Shown here: positions 5,583 to 6,388 of the stretch, in pieces | How positions within the stretch are numbered: the stretch's first letter is position 1 | How the letters are laid out: the number at the start of each line of letters is the position of its first letter | Origin: an uncultured Clostridia bacterium | GTDB taxonomy: Bacteria > Bacillota > Clostridia > TANB77 > CAG-508 | NCBI GenBank assembly: GCA_947631385.1 | Contig: CANRLE010000060.1 | Coordinates: 1 to 6,388 of the forward strand | Direction: 5' to 3' | Length of the DNA stretch: 6,388 bases | Notes under the pieces: model-generated | What the model was told of the DNA's origin: nothing | Database searches by the model: none | The model's input: only the letters and a program-made list of their open reading frames with translations | Position numbers and translations under genes: made by a program

Positions 5583-6388
5583 TTATTTATGATATTTCCA
5601 TTTCATAGAATATTTTTCTTGCTCTTTTTCTCGTTTTGCAGAAACATAAGTAGGACGATATTCTCGTTTCCAGATAGGGTTTAGTAAATATCCATTACCT
5701 TTTGAGTTACTAGCAGGAGCAAATGGGGTAGTATAAGAAACACCAAAAGATCTAAGACTACATACTAAACTTATATAAACAAATAAACCTAAGCTAATAC
5801 CCAAAAATCCTGCCATAAATCCTAATAAGACAAAAGCGAAGCGGAAATAACGTAAATGGAATCCAAATGTATAATCTGGAATAGTAAAAGAAGCAATACC
5901 AGTAATAGCTACAATAATAATAAGGATTGGACTTACAATACCAGCACTAACAGCAGCTTCTCCAATTACTAGAGCTCCAACAATTCCGTATAGTAGAGCC
6001 AATAGCTGTAGGAACTCTTAAAACAGCTTCACGGATTAATTCAAAAGAAAATTCCATAAGTAAAATCTCTATAATAATAGGAAAAGGTACATTTTCACGA
6101 GATGCTAAAATAGAATAAAGTAGACCAGTTGGCAGTATTTCTTGATGATAGCTTGTAATAGCAACATACAATCCAGGTAATAATAAGGTAATAAATGCAG
6201 CAATAAATCGAAGAATTCTTAAAAAGTTAGCAAAATTGACCTTTAAATTAGTATCTTCTGGTGAAGTTAAAAAATCAATTAAAATTGCAGGCATAATAAT
6301 ACCATATGGTGAACCATTTACAATAACAACAACTCTACCTTTTAATAAATATTTGACAGCTTTATCTGGTCTTTCTGTTGCCATCATT
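5583..6388 (-). pseudogene. gerA: Spore germination protein GerA, 3' part, frameshifted
   Basis: This is the C-terminal half of the receptor A subunit, whose 5' part (soluble N-terminal domains) lies outside the window. The first frame (6387-5989, 133 codons) shows the conserved TERPDKAVKYLLKGRVVVIV, then SPEDTN, membrane helices, and LIREAVLRVPTAIGSTI. It then runs into nonsense (RNCWSSSNW). The family continues with GIVGxLVIGxAAV, and exactly that sequence, GIVGALVIGEAAVSAGIVSP, appears in the next frame from 5987 to the TAA at 5585-5583 (134 codons). It includes ITGIASFTIPDY, further helices, and the C-terminal SFGVSYTTPFAP plus basic tail. One extra base, the minus-strand C at 5988 between ATA and GGA, explains the break. 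Both halves are otherwise well conserved, so the lesion is very recent or is a sequence error. Uncorrected, the protein loses its last membrane helices and C-terminus, which should inactivate the receptor. gerB follows after 18 bases. Confidence 0.85.

Noticed and set aside
5389..5592. Plus-strand frame of 67 codons
   Set aside because: It lies opposite the start of gerB and the end of gerA, with no ribosome-binding site; a shadow.
5947..6002. Programmed +1 frameshift joining the two gerA frames
   Set aside because: The junction ATA-C-GGA offers no re-pairing of the P-site tRNA after a +1 slip and no stop codon or Shine-Dalgarno-like stimulator nearby. Mutation or sequencing error is simpler.
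5583..6002. A separate small membrane protein starting at 6002
   Set aside because: Its first five residues are out of frame with GerA and the rest is the normal GerA C-terminus. The TTG there has no Shine-Dalgarno and arises only from the frameshift.

Overview
This is an A+T-rich window from a low-GC, endospore-forming Firmicute, most likely a Clostridia-type anaerobe. The evidence is the codon use (AUA, AGA and NNA codons dominate), strong AGGAGG ribosome-binding sites, frequent TTG starts, and a GerA-type spore germinant receptor operon. I cannot name the species.

Layout. Positions 1-258 hold the 3' end of an unrecognised plus-strand gene, closed by a hairpin terminator at 307-337. A clear extended -10 promoter (411-439) then drives secG (482-730), which encodes the small SecYEG translocase subunit. 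A 100-base spacer with alternative hairpins leads to rnr (831-2945), which encodes an intact RNase R of 704 residues starting at TTG. In many Firmicutes this pair continues into smpB and ssrA. Here it is cut off: the minus strand takes over immediately with a convergent germination operon.

The germination operon runs right to left: gerA (5583 to beyond the window edge), gerB (4452-5564), gerC (3205-4437) and a 59-residue two-helix membrane protein (3006-3185). The last gene starts at TTG behind a consensus Shine-Dalgarno 19 nt after gerC, and a standard ORF scan would miss it. Gaps in the operon are 14-19 nt and each downstream gene has its own strong ribosome-binding site. GerA, GerB and GerC form the inner-spore-membrane receptor complex that senses germinants. 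The small protein resembles in size, topology and position the D subunits known beside some Bacillus receptor operons.

Three things stand out. gerA carries a single-base frameshift at about 5988 in a highly conserved stretch, so this receptor is either broken or mis-sequenced. GerC has no lipobox cysteine. The 60 bases between the stop codons of rnr and the small gene form an almost perfect 29-bp hairpin that pairs the two stop codons with each other. Its tip carries a G-rich motif repeated in inverted orientation just upstream of rnr, so rnr is bracketed by inverted copies of a short repeat.

No tRNA, rRNA, CRISPR array or transposase gene is visible, and no stretch over 300 bases lacks a gene. 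I see no wholly new multi-gene system. The most novel items are the small membrane protein and the palindromic repeat around rnr.
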